From Lucinisca nassula (lineage: Eukaryota; Mollusca; Bivalvia; Lucinida; Lucinidae): a DNA stretch of 64,000 bases. Position numbers and translations under genes: made by a program. Each line of letters opens with the position of its first letter. The first letter of the stretch is position 1. Shown here in pieces: positions 12,063 to 24,300 of the stretch. The DNA lies in the NCBI GenBank assembly GCA_963580285.1, contig OY757024.1:126108045-126172044 (forward strand), in the 5' to 3' direction. The notes beneath the pieces were generated by a model. It did no database searches. It was given only the letters and a program-made list of their open reading frames with translations, and was not told the DNA's origin.

Positions 12063-12103
12063 AAAACATGTCATACAAAGTCCTTAAATATAAGATGTAA
12101 GGC

Positions 12104-12427
12104 ATACTATTAATATGTAAGACTTATCTACGTAAAACTTTTTCAAAATTTTATAGACGTCATTCCGATTTAATTTCAAAATTCAATTTTGGACTTAAAT
12201 CTCTTCTGCAACAAGGTCTGTTTGAACACGAATTTTATGGTGACTTAGTATATAAATTCAGAAAAATATATAATTGCAATGACTTTAGCACCCAATTTAG
12301 TAAAATCATTCTTCGATGGTACAACATAAATGATATACGACAGACTGCATGTATTGTAGTTAACCCAATCACGGTTGACAACTTTGCTTCCCTCTTTAAT
12401 TGCACCTCGGTGGGTCAGATTCTATGA
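12104..12427 (+). pseudogene. retroelement C-terminal coding remnant
   Basis: One frame stays open from about 12104 to a TGA at 12425-12427 without a start codon. The product includes KFYRRHSDLISKFNFGLKSL, then EFYGDLVYKF and a QTACIVVNPITVDNFASLFN end. It reads as the tail of a mollusc-type retroelement ORF of the kind recurring as EFYGDLVYKF. I infer a dead fragment joined after a SINE-A tail. Confidence 0.5.
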
Positions 12428-12487
12428 CGGTTCCAGTGTAAAGGCTTACTGAGAATTAGAGGGAATCTTACTTTATATAATGCTGGT

Positions 12488-12985
12488 TGGTGCCTGATGC
12501 TCTGTTCCTGGTCGGGCCCATCGGAATCTAACTGATGATTTTCTTTTGCTCCAGCCTTTCAGTGGTTTCTTGCTGTCAAGTCCTCACCGTTGATTCATCT
12601 CTGTGGTTGTTTGATTATTTGTGTTAACGGAGATGTTGCACTGATGAGGTAGGAGGCCTTCATGTGGACTGAACAAAATATTTGTCTTAATCGCGACGGA
12701 AGTAAGGGCGAGGATTATGGCCACGTAAAATCGATTTAAGCTCCCCGTTCCAAGGCGGTTCTTCTGTTGCGGTTTATTTTTGTTATGGTTTGTCTTTGCG
12801 TGTGTGTATCGCTTATATTATTTTGTTTTGGATAGCCAATTGGCCATTTTGTGGGAAAGTAACTGTCCTTTAAGCTTTCCGCTATTGGTGTTTCCATTAG
12901 GGTCATGTTCTTTCATGTTTGTGTTTCTTTCCCTTTGGTGTCTCCGATGGGAGCTGTTGGTTAATTGTATCGATTCCTGATCATT
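12488..12985 (+). repeat. interspersed repeat D, about 500 bp
   Basis: Ordered blocks ggtcgggcccatcgg, tttcagtggtttcttgctg, aggaggccttcatg, gtaaaatcgatttaag, ttggatagcca and ccctttggtgtct recur at 34888, 46918 and 59665 on the same strand, and inverted at 29820-30590. The class is unknown. Confidence 0.85.
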
Positions 12986-13598
12986 GCCTACACTTCTATT
13001 TAGCATGTATAACCACTACCAACGATCAATCTTTTGATTATATATACATGTAATCATGATTCATCAAGTGTGTGCTGTCTTGTAAAAAAAGGCCATTTTC
13101 TCATTTCTAGACTCGCTTATAATCCAGAGAAAGAAAAGGTGTTTTGTCTGTGATTCGATCACAAGACAGAATGATATACAGCTTATATTATGAATAGAAT
13201 GTTTTTCATATTTTGCAATATATAATCTTCAGTAAAATTAATAGACTTTAAGGTATACAAATCCACAATTTTGAAGAGATTCGAAGTAAAATATTATCTA
13301 AATACCTAAACATCGAAACGGCAAAGTGTATATTGGATTCCAAGCAAAACATATGATAGAAGTGACTGTTGTGCGCTATGATTTTCCTGATTGGAGAGAC
13401 AGTTTAAAGGGCAGTTTGGTTGAATCAAACGCTAAAAATGTCAATGCGAAAACCTTAGATACCCGCCCTTCGGTTTCTGGTCCATCAAGTCCTGGCCCTG
13501 GTCCCTCAGCCCCTGGTTGGGGCCATGGCAGGGGAGGGGAGTGGTGACGTGGCCAAAGCATGTATAGAACTGGTGCATCACGCGGTAGTGGACATCCT

Positions 13599-13830
13599 TA
13601 AAGTAAAACTGGGATTTACAGGGGTATAAATTATTTTTCTTATTCTGCTTAGAATCATAGACTTTGGATACACGTTAGAACCGCCTCGTCGAGGCGGTTC
13701 TAACGAGTACCCAAAATCTATGTTTTGAGAAGAATTATGAAAATTATCACTTTTTATCAGATATTTATCATTTTTCGCTGATAGCATTTTCAATATATTT
13801 GAATAGGCGTGTTTTCGAAATGGTAAAAAT
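13599..13830. mobile_element. palindromic MITE P copy
   Basis: It has a cgttagaaccgcctcg/cgaggcggttctaacg core inside a larger inverted repeat and an aataggcgtgttttcg end. Confidence 0.85.
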
Positions 13831-14246
13831 GCACGATTTCATGCGGAGGGTATTTTCGTAGCGAGGGAAGGGAGGTCAATAGCATTATACAAGAGTAGTT
13901 CTCTTCTGAATCAAAAGTGTGCCATGTCACCTTAAGTCAGATTAGTTTATGAAATCTTCAAAGACACTGTCATATTAGATCTCTTTGGATTACAACGTTT
14001 GGTTGAAGTCAGCTTTTGCGTCACCAATAAGCAGGCAGGTGGACACGCATGCGCAGTCACATTTTGCCGCCATTATCACTCTTATACTAGCCGCGTGGAA
14101 AGAAATAGCGTCTTTGAACACTTTCGGTAATGGGAGAAAAAAATCAGCCTGCGCATTTGCTACGGAATACACCCTTCTCGAAGGGTTTGAAGAAAGGTTC
14201 GGGCCAGGTGCGACCAGCAAAGAAGCTGGTGTCAGTAGATGCCTTC

Positions 14247-14305
14247 TCTCTTTGCGCGGTCTATATAGATATATCAAACGTGCATGTATAGACCGCGCCA
14301 AGGGA
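14247..14305. repeat. inverted repeat around GCGCGGTCTATA
   Basis: GCGCGGTCTATA and TATAGACCGCGC lie about 20 bases apart. The surrounding 14000-14450 is GC-richer than its neighbours and is open on both strands, without a recognisable protein. Probably an unclassified MITE. Confidence 0.5.
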
Positions 14306-14789
14306 CACGTGTCACAGCTGGGCGCTAGTTTTTGGACTCGAGCTCTAGAGGTAGCAGGTTTGATCCCATGACACCGGACTCGAGATCTAGGTTGAGTAGC
14401 CGGTTCGATACCAATGACACTTGGAAAACACTTAGTCAGTTCTGCCAAATTGCCCGCGAGGTCATAGGCAATCTTTCATGACAGATAGATAGATACATGT
14501 TTAATATATCAAATCGCAACTTCACGAAGCGTTGGCACCACGTTTGACAGCTTACGTTTTAGAAGCTATTGCCAATTAAACATACAGGAAATTAAAAAGG
14601 AAATCTCGTTTTATGTTCAAACGGATTATTTCATATGGAAAAAGATCGTTTCATCAGTTTCATAAGAAATGACTACTTTCAACACACACGTACATACCAG
14701 TAAGTTTCAGTGTTTGCTGATGTGTGTGTGTGTGTGTGTGAATTCGGGTTTAACGTCGCTTTCAACAATTTTTCCCGCCCCCGCCCATA

Positions 14790-15072
14790 GGGGCTTGAAG
14801 AAATATATGGGCTGCATGATGCTTCCACGCAGAGCTGAATCCGGCCCACACACTAGTACTGGTAAACCGTTTAGAGGATCTAAGCCTGTCCAGGAACCGC
14901 GGTGCGAGGCGGACCGTCCATGCTAATAAACCTTCTTGGTTTCATTGGGCGACAGGGCTTGAGATGTCATTTCATCTCAATGTCGGGTAAATGTCCCACA
15001 AAATTGGAAGCAACGTCTCCAAAATGACCTTTACAGTGTTGACGGGGACGTTAAACCTCAAATCAAACAAAA
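14790..15072 (+). repeat. SINE-A, near full length
   Basis: It runs from ggggcttgaagaaatatatg and ctgcatgatgcttccacgca, through tggtaaaccg, ctaagcctgtccagg, cattgggcgacagggctt and gcaacgtctccaaaatgacc, to gacggggacgttaaacctca and a CAAA-type tail. More than a dozen copies occur in the window. No clear tRNA promoter was seen. Confidence 0.85.
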
Positions 15073-15297
15073 AAAATCAACAATTTTTCAGTCATATCAC
15101 GACGGTATCTGGTTGTGACAGGGAGCTCAATGCTCACTTTTATAGTGCTGCCTCACTGAAGTATCATGTCCCAGACACATTACATGATACCACACCCAGT
15201 CACATTATCCTGACACTGGGTCGACCAGTCCTAGCTTTACCCCGTAAATCTGAGTGCCAAGCGAGGAGCAGCTAGTACCATTTTTAATGACTTTGGT

Positions 15298-15400
15298 ATG
15301 TCGCGGCCCGGGATCGAACCCGTGACCTCCCGTTCCCCGGAGCGGACACTCTACCAACTGAGCTATCGGGGCCGGTGTGTGTTGATGTGAACTTACGAGG
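15298..15400 (-). repeat. tRNA-derived SINE head
   Basis: On the - strand it reads ccgatagctcagttggtaga (A box) and gggttcgatcccgg (B box), continuing into non-tRNA sequence. Judged a SINE rather than a functional tRNA. Confidence 0.6.
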
Positions 15401-15792
15401 TAAATTGAAAATATAGCGTAAATGCAATTTTGTATATCAACCCTCTGTGTGATGGGTATTTTTTCGACAGAAGACATTTTGGATTTTTTTTTCTTATTTT
15501 TCCCAGAAAACCGGATTTGGCCTTTCATGCAAGTTGTCTCCATTGGAGGAAGTTTGCATGAAACGCCTAGTTAGCTTGGCTGTTTTCGAAGAAAACGACG
15601 AGATATTGTCATAGCTCTGGCGTCGTCGTCGTGCAAAAACTTGGACATTTTCATCTGCGTCGTCGTGCAAAAACTTCGTTTTTAATGTAATATTTCTGTC
15701 ATTTATGAACATATTTACTTGAAACCCGGACTAGTTGTTCATTATTTAAAGTGGCTGCAGCCGTGCGTTGGCACCCGCATGCAGTGCTCTTG

Positions 15793-16085
15793 TTTTGTTC
15801 TTGTATTGGAGTTTAACGGCCCAGTCAACATTATTTAGGTCATTTTTGAGCCGGTCAGTATATCTATTCACACTTTTCCTGGGCAAGCTTATACGTGAGG
15901 GTTAATACGTACAATGCATATTCTTTCGTCAGAATTTGACAACTGCCCTTCTTGAATCAGCGGAAGGGAGAGAGATTTCATGATCAATCTCCACGAAAGA
16001 ATGTTGTCGACTCTGGCAGGTATCGAACCCGCGTCCTCCTGATCTCCGGTCAGACGAGCATCCGACTGAGCTACCGATGCCGGCT
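15793..16085 (-). repeat. tRNA-derived SINE S2
   Basis: On the - strand the tRNA-like head (ggcatcggtagctcagtcgg) is followed by a body with tctctcccttccgctgattc and a tail ending in actgggccgttaaactccaa. The same body is at 51186, 58060 and 61375. Confidence 0.8.
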
Positions 16086-16162
16086 TCTAGTCATGTTCTC
16101 AGGGGAAAAATCAGTTTGTTATCTGCTGAATTAGCCTGGAGCGTGTAACGTTAAAGCCATAT

Positions 16163-16330
16163 TCAGCCTCGATAGCGCAGTGGTTAACGCGTTCGACTTA
16201 TGATCGAGAGGTTGTGCGTTCGAATCCGGCCACCGGTATTGAGATTTGTCCTTGGGCAAGACACGTAATGACACTGCCCCACTCCACCCAGGTTTAAAGG
16301 GGATAGCAGTGGTGTCAAAGTCATTGCCTC
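16163..16330 (+). repeat. tRNA-derived SINE with conserved central domain
   Basis: The head is ctcgatagcgcagtggttaa and the B box gcgttcgaatcc. The cttgggcaagacac and ccactccacccagg blocks resemble central domains known in metazoan SINEs (from memory, not searched). Confidence 0.65.
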
Positions 16331-16496
16331 TCTCGCGCGCGCGCGTGAAAACACCCGGAATGAGTGTTCGAGAGCAATTCAATAAGCTTGAAGATTTCAT
16401 CGCAATCGAACTAAAATAAATAAATTAGTATAAACTAAAGCCATGTTTAGCCGCAGTGTAACACACTTGACTGTGAAGAATGTGAATAACTGAAGC

Positions 16497-16530
16497 CCCC
16501 CCCCCCCCCCCACACACACACACACACACT
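16497..16530. repeat. C run and CA microsatellite
   Basis: A run of C is followed directly by (CA)n. A CAA/ACAA-rich stretch lies nearby at 16755-16806. Confidence 0.9.
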
Positions 16531-17549
16531 TCCCTTCCAAGTAGTTTAACTACTGAAAGTCCCAAAGCGATCGTTCTTTTGTTAATTGGCTTTTTTGTTA
16601 GTTGGTTCATGTTTCGTCTGTTATGTGTGTGCCTCCATGTCACTTACTTTCTATAGGTGACTGGTGACGGCTGCATTCTTATTGTGACCTTTTTCTGAGT
16701 GACCTTTTCTTACTACTTTCTTTCCTTCCCAAATATAGCCAACCGGCTATCAAAAACAACATCGTCGTCAACAACAACAACAACAAAACAACAGACAAAC
16801 AAACAAAAGTTCATACACGCAATGGAAATCGAGGCAGCGCCTTGATACAGTAAAAATACTGGAAGGCTTAAATAGATTTTACGTGGCCTCAAATCTCGCC
16901 CTAATTTCTGTCATGGTTTTCACAAGGAATGTGTCTCAGTTGAAACAATGTCAAATAGTGATTCAGGTGTCATCAGACGCCTTTTATTTTACACTATTTA
17001 ACACTATCAAGAAACTATATTTTGACCAGACTTAAGAACAATATAACAATTTTTCATCTTAAAATTTTCATTTTTTTGGCGATAAAGGTTACAGCGCATT
17101 CGAATAGGCGTCTTTTCGTAATGCATTGGCAACAGAAGCGTCGCTATTACATGTGCGCACTCGTTGTGCGTGATATGGTGTAAACAACAAGAAATATTTT
17201 CCGGATATTATTACTTTGAGTCTTAGAATTACTGGACTAAATCGTTGTGAAAAGTAACAATTATATTTCATTATAATACTTTTTTTATTGCCTACGCTAA
17301 TGGAATAGGCTTTTTGAGTCATATTTTGTCTTTGTTCATTATGATATATGCATGTAGCACCATAATTTAGAAATGAAATTGAAAGTAATAGATTAATTTG
17401 AAATTGAATAAATTTATTGTCCACTTAAATATAAGAGTGTTGGCATGATTGAAAAACAGTATCATACAGTTTTATTGATATTTACGACAGGCATTATAAT
17501 ATGCTTTGTTTTGACATACTAAACAAGCTATTGTAAAAATAAATAAACA

Positions 17550-17840
17550 TCACGAAAACACGCCTATATGATTTTGACCCCCTTGAACCCCACTTTTATA
17601 TAGTAAAACTTGGGCTTCCGGGGGTATACCTTATTTTTCTTATTTCTGCTCTAAAATATAGATTGTGGGTACTCGTTCGAACCGCTTCGATGAGGCGGTT
17701 CTAACGAGCGCCCACAATCTATATTTTGAGCAGAAATTAGAAAACTATGACAATTTTTCATCATAAAATTTTCTTTTTTTTTTTTTTTGCGATAAAGGTG
17801 GCAATGTATTTGTATAGGCGTGTTTTCGTAATATAATGCC
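17550..17840. mobile_element. palindromic MITE P copy
   Basis: Ends acgaaaacacgcctatat and tgtataggcgtgttttcgt are inverted repeats. The core is gatgaggcggttctaacgag. Another end fragment lies at 17060-17125. Confidence 0.9.
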
Positions 17841-17936
17841 TCGAACACCGATGAATCGTTTACAGAGAGAAAATTTACTCTTTTTAGATGAATACCAAAC
17901 ATACTTCATCTCGTGTGTTGAAAATGAAAAAAAAAA

Positions 17937-18200
17937 AAGATGGGCTGGGTGATGCTTTCACGCAGAGCTGAAACCGAACGCATACGGGAACTGGTAAACC
18001 GCTAAGAGGATCTAAACCTGCCCAGACAAATCAGTCCGAGTCCATGGTTATAAACCCTACTGGTTTCATTCGGCGACAGAGCTTGAGATGACATTTCATC
18101 TCAATGTCGGGTGAAGGTCCCACAAAATTGGAAACAACGTCTCCAAAATGACCTATACAGTGTTGACTGGGATGTTAATCCTCAAATTTAATCAAATAAA
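17937..18200 (+). repeat. SINE-A copy
   Basis: It has the gggctgggtgatgctttcac, aagaggatctaaacctgccc, catttcatctcaatgtcggg and ttgactgggatgttaa blocks. Confidence 0.75.
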
Positions 18201-18252
18201 ACCTTGATAATTTTTAGGAGTGCGAAAATATTTCATCGAATGTGTAGAAAGC

Positions 18253-18495
18253 ATGATAATTTTCACATCACGAAATCACGTCTACATAATTTTGACCCCC
18301 TATAACCTAAGTTTTATATATTAAAACTGGGGTTTGCAGGGGTATACCTGTTTTCCTTATTCCTGCTCTAAGACATAGGTTGTGAGTACTCGTTAGAACC
18401 GCCTCAGCGACGCGGTTCTAACGAGTATCAACAACCTATGTTTCGAACAGAAATAAGAAAAATATCGCAATTTTTCATCAGCAAAATTTTCATTT

Positions 18496-18533
<38 letters not shown>

Positions 18534-18570
18534 ATTTTCGATATATTTAGATAGGCGTGTTTTCGTAATG
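18253..18570. mobile_element. palindromic MITE P copy with 32-base G run
   Basis: The cgttagaaccgcctcagcg core palindrome and an ataggcgtgttttcgtaat end are present. A run of 32 G at 18498-18529 replaces the usual ttcggcggtaaag part. Confidence 0.85.
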
Positions 18571-18965
18571 ACGAGTGAAATTCTAATGTTTTCAACACGC
18601 GAGATGAGCTATTGCTTTGGTTTTTATCGAAAAAAAAAAATCTTTTTATTTTGTACTTGCCTTGACGATGTACTGTAATTGAACAGCTGCTTGTAACATG
18701 CTGCGCCCTCGTGAAAAATCTGGTGTTTTCGACACACACGATGAAATATGTTCTCAACACTTTCAATGATATATTTGGTATTTATGGGAAAAAAAAGAGT
18801 AAATTTTCTCTTTACTATAAACATGACTTTGGCGGAAAAATTAGTCCGGGCTGCTACTGTGAAAATAACATTAAGGCCATGTTATTTATCACAGTGTAAA
18901 ATATTATTATATTTTTTCACTGTGTAAGACTATCTTTTCTGTTTCAGATATACATTTATTTGTTT

Positions 18966-19255
18966 TATTTGAGGTTTAACATCCCCGTCAACACTGTATA
19001 GGCCATTTTGGAGACGTTGCTTCCAATTTTGTGGGACTTCTACCTGACATTGAGATGAAATGACATCTCAAGCCCTGTCGCCCAATGAAACCAATAGGGT
19101 TTATTAGCATGGACGGTCCGCCTCGCACCGCGGTTCCTGGACAGGCTTAGATCCTCTAAGCGGTTTACCAGTACTAGTGTGCGGGCCGGATTCAGCTCTG
19201 CGTGGAAGCATCATGCAGCCCATATATTTCTTCAAGCCCCTATGGGCGGGGGCCA
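18966..19255 (-). repeat. SINE-A copy, minus strand, near full length
   Basis: It is the reverse of 14790-15072, from tttgaggtttaacatccccg to atatatttcttcaagcccc. Confidence 0.85.
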
Positions 19256-19409
19256 TTCAGATATACATTGAGTTCACTGAAAAGTATACATAGAATGTTT
19301 TATTCGAACTCGCTCTTGAGAGTTCCTAGAATTATTTCTATAGTTGAAGATACCCACTTGTCAAAGATAATTTAGGCAGGTTTTCCTGTTTCATCTTAAT
19401 ATTGTATGT

Positions 19410-19530
19410 TGTGAGCACTCATTAGAATCGCCTCAATGAGGCGATTCTAATGAGTGCACACAACAACAAAGTTGTGAATACTCATTAGAATCGTCTCAAT
19501 GAGGCGATTCTAATGAGTGCACACAACATA
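19410..19530. repeat. stacked palindromes with TCATTAGAATCGCC arms
   Basis: Two adjacent copies of gtactcattagaatcg-cctcaatgagg-type palindromes, flanked by tgttgtg arms. Related to the MITE P core. Confidence 0.75.
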
Positions 19531-19854
19531 CATTTATTCTATTTATTTTAGAAATGAAACTGCAAGCTTTAGACATTATTGCCCTTATGTTTGAGGGGAA
19601 TATGACGATTTGTTCACCCGAGCAGGTAATAATGCCCGAGGGCGAAGCCTTAAGGCTCGGGCAAATATCGCTCTCATGCGGGGAATGTGATCCCATGTTC
19701 CCTGTCAAGAATCATAATAACTTAACACGACGTCGCGTTTACTATTGGCGGAATATTGACTTTTAAAATGGTGAAAAAATGCGTTTTAAATGTCACCTGA
19801 TAAAAAGTATCTTCTATTCGTGCTATTGTATTACTGAATTTATTAAACTCCTTC

Positions 19855-20079
19855 AGGAAAAGAGAGGCAAACCCTCGCATTTTATCCCTTAACCTCAACT
19901 CGTTTTAAAAAAATTCAATAACACATGAGCACTCATGTAAGATCCTCTATGTCAACAATTTATTAAACTCATTCGGGAAACGGGATAAAATGCTCGACAA
20001 AGCCTCGCATTTTACTCCTTAACGGCAACTCGTTCCATAAATTCAATAATACATAAGCACTCATGTAAGATCCTCTATT
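19855..20079. mobile_element. two abutting MITE ends (tcctctat family) running into exon A's acceptor
   Basis: Two copies of the cctcgcattttatccc...catgtaagatcctctat block occur in a row. The second ends five bases before the acceptor AG at 20084-20085, so the MITE supplies most of the local pyrimidine stretch. Confidence 0.75.
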
Positions 20080-20085
20080 TTGCAG

Positions 20086-21309
20086 CTGAGGTGACCGGCA
20101 CTATGATGGCTTCGGTAAACTTCGGTTTGTTGCTCACTTTCCTGCTGCCTTACCTATGTGTGACTTACAGAATGAGACAGGACTTTGATCCCACCAGATA
20201 CGAAGATCCGTATTCATTAGCTAATGCTTTAGCTGCCATTGAGGTGCAAAGAAGACAGTTAGGCCCAATGAGATCGGATTATGGTTATTATCCCAAACAA
20301 TTCGACCAAAGCAGTCATGGTGTGGACCTCAATGATGAACTAAACAGCCCATATTATGCAGAAAGTTATGATAATATCGATCGACGACGAAATAAAAACA
20401 CCCCTCAGAAACGAACGGCCTATCATCCGCATCGTGTCGTGCCGACAGTTGACGAACTAAGGAAACTATTCAGTAACCCTAACCTTCCCGTGAAAAGGCT
20501 TGTCCCGGCAAAGCGACGATTCACAGACGAAGTAAAAGATGACAAAATTCAGTCTGATAAACGGAGTATCAGAGACGACGAGAATGATTTGAATGAGAGA
20601 AACGAACGTCTTACAGATAAATTGAGGAAAATGATAGACGAAGCTGAAAAGCTTGACAACAATAACGTGGTACAAGAGACAAAATCAATGACTGACGAAA
20701 ACGGTCTGACTGATAAAATAAAGGAAATAGAAATTACCAAATCTTTACCTTTGAAAGATGGCTCTGGATCTTTTACCGAGAAAGTTGTTGAGGTATCTGA
20801 AGATGAAATGGACAAGAACGTTGATGGAGATGATGATACGGCAAATCAGGATAACGTAGAAAATAATTCAGACTCAGAGACCGGTAATCACGACACAGAT
20901 AGTAAAAGTGGAGAACTGGATAGCAAAACTGGTGATCTAGAAAATCTTATCAATCAATATCTTTCAAACTCAAACGTTAAATCAAAACGAGCATCTAGCT
21001 CGGACATAACGACTGTGAAAGCACTTCTTAGACAAATAGCTGAACTTAAGGAGGAATTGTCTAGTTTGCAATTAGAGAAAGCATTCGAAGATAGAGAAAA
21101 TGACTATTTAGCTCGTGCTTTGAAGTATGCTACTCTTGACCAGCTTGTTGGGGGAGAAGAGTTTATGAACAAGGAATACGAGGACATTGTTAAAGCTACG
21201 GAAACAGAAGAACTTCTACAAACATTGTTACAAGATGAGGACGAGGAAGAGGGAAACCCAGAATCAGATGATACTGGTGACCAATTACCTGTGGAGGACG
21301 ATGATCAAG
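20086..21309 (+). CDS. coding exon A: signal peptide, dibasic sites, acidic and coiled-coil region
   Basis: The exon follows a tattttgcag acceptor (AG at 20084-20085) and ends at caag before gtaagaat. The first ATG in frame is 20103, with a second at 20106. An in-frame GTG at 20091 is not needed. It encodes residues 1-402 plus one base (phase 1). Codon use and composition are coherent across 1.2 kb with no stop. The product begins [11 protein letters not shown] and later has K/E/D-rich stretches and a leucine-heptad stretch ([20 protein letters not shown]). The open frame continues past the donor into a hairpin MITE, but that tail is intronic. Confidence 0.88.
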
Positions 21310-24300
21310 GTAAGAATATAAGAATCTTATATGGGTGTGAGGGGTGGATGGACAAATCCGTCCCGAGGGACACTGTCCGGCACCACGAGGCTTGCCGAGA
21401 GATGCCGGACAGTGATCCCGAGGGGCGGATTTTTCTATCCACCCCTCACACCCATATAGGATTCTTTTTCTTGCATACCTTCTTTTTCTATTCCGAATTT
21501 TTAATGCTGCTGTCACTTCGGTTACCGACGTCCGCCATTTTGTGATGACACAACATGAATGTTTAGTGACGTCACGCATGACAACGCCGCGCATGAGGTT
21601 GTAATCAACCAGTGCATTTATCAAACACGCGATTCTATTCAATTTGGGGTCGGAACACCAGGGTCAGAACATAAAGTTCTATCCCAGGGAAAAATCACGG
21701 ATTTCCTTGTCTGGTGTGCAAGAATACATGATTTAACCTATTAAACTTTAATGAATTTGTGATCTAATTAGCAAACAAATGTAACGTGTACCTTTGTAAT
21801 CCCTACAAGTTGAGAAAAGTTGGGGTTACAAGGGCGTTCACTACTTTCTTTATTTTCGCACATTGAGTATTTATAACAAGTATGGTAAGGATTTGAAGAG
21901 TTCGAATATTTAGGGTAAATACCACGGGTTACCAAAATATTTCAGTCTCCCTTGTAAAATGGTATGTTAGTAGATTTGTATAATTAGCAGATTCTTGCCT
22001 TTAAGAATATGCCTTTTGGATCGATTTATCAATCGACCCAAATCTATAAAGTGCATTAGCTTTTCAGTGCTGAAGTCCACGTGACTATCACTGACTTGTC
22101 GAAAATCGCTAACGGTTATTTGGGCCCCGTCAAGCGATTTTGGTACTTATCGCCTATGCGAGCAGCGAAGGTTCAGGCGAGCCTGCGCATCCGCGCAGTC
22201 TCGCCAGAACCTTCGCTGCTCGCTCATACAAGCAGTGAATCAAGAGGAACCTTCAGACAAAAAGCCATATCCCTGGCCCCTCTGAATGGCTGGACATGCG
22301 CAGTTAAGATTTGTCATGACGGAATGCTCGAAGACACATATTCGCTTGGCGGGGCTCATTTGAAGAAAATGACCGCAGTATTCTTATCGCTGTAAGGTTA
22401 CACTGTTGCGTTCTAAAATTTGAACAAGTTCAATTAACTACCCGATTTTATGTCTAAAAGCTGGATGAGCGGCAAACAATGTAGACCCTGTTCTATGGCA
22501 TCACATCTGGGTTTACACTGAACTAATACTATAAATACGGTGGTACAAGTACAAATGCACACAGTGTATATCAATATTAGACAGCCCATAACACGATCTG
22601 CACTATTTGTCAAGTTGAACCAGTTAATTATTCAGACTAAACCCACATATTTGCATGTCCGGAAAGATGAACAAATCGCGTCAGAAACTCGGAAATGACA
22701 TGCTTAACATTTGAGTCTTCCGCCTTTGAATACGAGGGTCGTTCATTAAATATCTGGCCTTAACTACTTAGAGTCACGCTCTACTTCTTCTTTTCCAGCA
22801 TTGTCATCCCCCACCAATAAGCATTTCATCCATCGATGTTCCAAGGATAAAAGTCCATTTTTGTAGAATTCAGGGTTTTAGAGTCAATACACCCTCCAAG
22901 TGCCGCCTTAAGCTCTTCATCTGACCGGAAGTGACGTCCACGCAATTCTTTCTTCAAGTTCGGAAACAAAAAATAATCACTAAGTGCAAGATCAGGAGAA
23001 TAGGGTGGATGGGGTAAGGGTTTGAAACCGTTCTGCTTCAATGCGTCCATAGAAACTTTGCAAGTATGGACTCTAGCATTTTCAAGTTGCAACAGCAAAC
23101 CTTTCTTATGTTTTCCACGCCTTTACTTCACTAAAGCTGCACATAATTAGTCTAAAATATTAGCATAATAGTCCCCATTAAGGGTCTGGCCATGGGGTGA
23201 ATAGTCCACAAACATAACCCCCGCTATCCCAAAATACAGTTGCCATGACCTTGCTAACTAAAGGCTGAGTCTTGGATTTATTTGGAAGCGTGTTGAACCG
23301 TGTTTAGTCCATTGTTTACTCTGCTGTTTAGTCTCAGTAGCATAGTGATGGATCCAAGTTTCGTCCCAGGTAAAAATGCTTTCAAGAACGTTTGCCGGAT
23401 CAGAATCATAGCTTTCCAAAAGTGACTCTGGCACGGGCACTCGGAAAGTTCGTTGTTCTTTACTAAGGCATATTAGATACCCAACGCGCTGAAAGCGTCT
23501 CATGCCAAGTGGTAGAAACGCTACCCTTAGACCTCTCCGATCCTCCAGCCATTTCTAAAACTTCTATTCGCCTGTTCTGCTTTGCTGGTTCCCTCACATT
23601 TTCACTAGTGACGTCATCAGTAGCGTTCACAGGTCTTCCCAACGGTGCTCGTTTTCGGACGTTACCTGGACACGTTTAACCTTTACCCTGCTGTAGGCGA
23701 CAAGCCCTATCTTTGCAAACAGTGTAGATCCAGATCAGATGGCTTCTGAAGAAGCCATCTGATCAGGATCTACACAGTTTGACATTCAGTTTACGAATAT
23801 GTAGAAATAAGCTGCATCAAGTAATCTGATTGGTTCAAAGTCAGAAATGAGTGTGGCTTAATTGAATATTCAGCTGGTTAAAGGTTAAAATATCCAGTTT
23901 TTAACTTTTGAATATGAAGGGAAACTTCACACGATTCCTCATAAATTTCTGGTTCGTCTTCTTTTTCAAAAACATGTATCTAATCATTGGTCTGTAATCA
24001 ATTCGTGAAGACAATTCGGCAACACTGACCCTGCCATGTTAATTTACCTCGTATACGTACTGAACAATTAAATTTTATGTAATCATGTATAAGGCATTGA
24101 TGTATAATGTGTCAAAAGCGTGCCCTTGCCACGGGTAAGTAACTGGGTTAGGCCAGTTAAATATTGAACGACCCTCGTATGGGCACGTCCGTTCTCTAAA
24201 ACATGAGCATTTTCATTATTTTTATTTTTTATTTTTTTTTTGTTTGTTTAGGTTTTACGACCTTTTCAAGATTATTTCACTCATATCGAGCCGATCGTTA

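Larger units (their letters stand above)
22733..24177 (-). mobile_element. mariner-type transposon with TA duplication
   Basis: Imperfect inverted ends of about 30 bp (CGAGGGTCGTTCA at both termini) are flanked by TA at 22731-22732 and 24178-24179. It encloses a broken transposase and a nested TTAA MITE at 23680-23884. Without the MITE it is about 1.24 kb, a normal mariner size. Confidence 0.85.

Noticed and set aside
13990..14448. 152-codon minus and 128-codon plus open frames
   Set aside because: The two overlap on opposite strands, lack any recognisable domain, and span an inverted repeat.
14669..14926. Recurrent peptide ending in PRCEADRPC at several places
   Set aside because: It is SINE-A translated; the copies differ upstream and the SINE is noncoding.
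15298..15372. tRNA gene on the minus strand
   Set aside because: The stems do not all pair and the head continues as a SINE.
21310..21545. Continuation of exon A past 21309 to the stop at 21545
   Set aside because: A consensus gtaagaat donor occurs at 21310 and the following sequence is a hairpin MITE with a second copy elsewhere.
21196..21642. 148-codon minus-strand frame
   Set aside because: It overlaps exon A antisense and the MITE hairpin, with no protein character.
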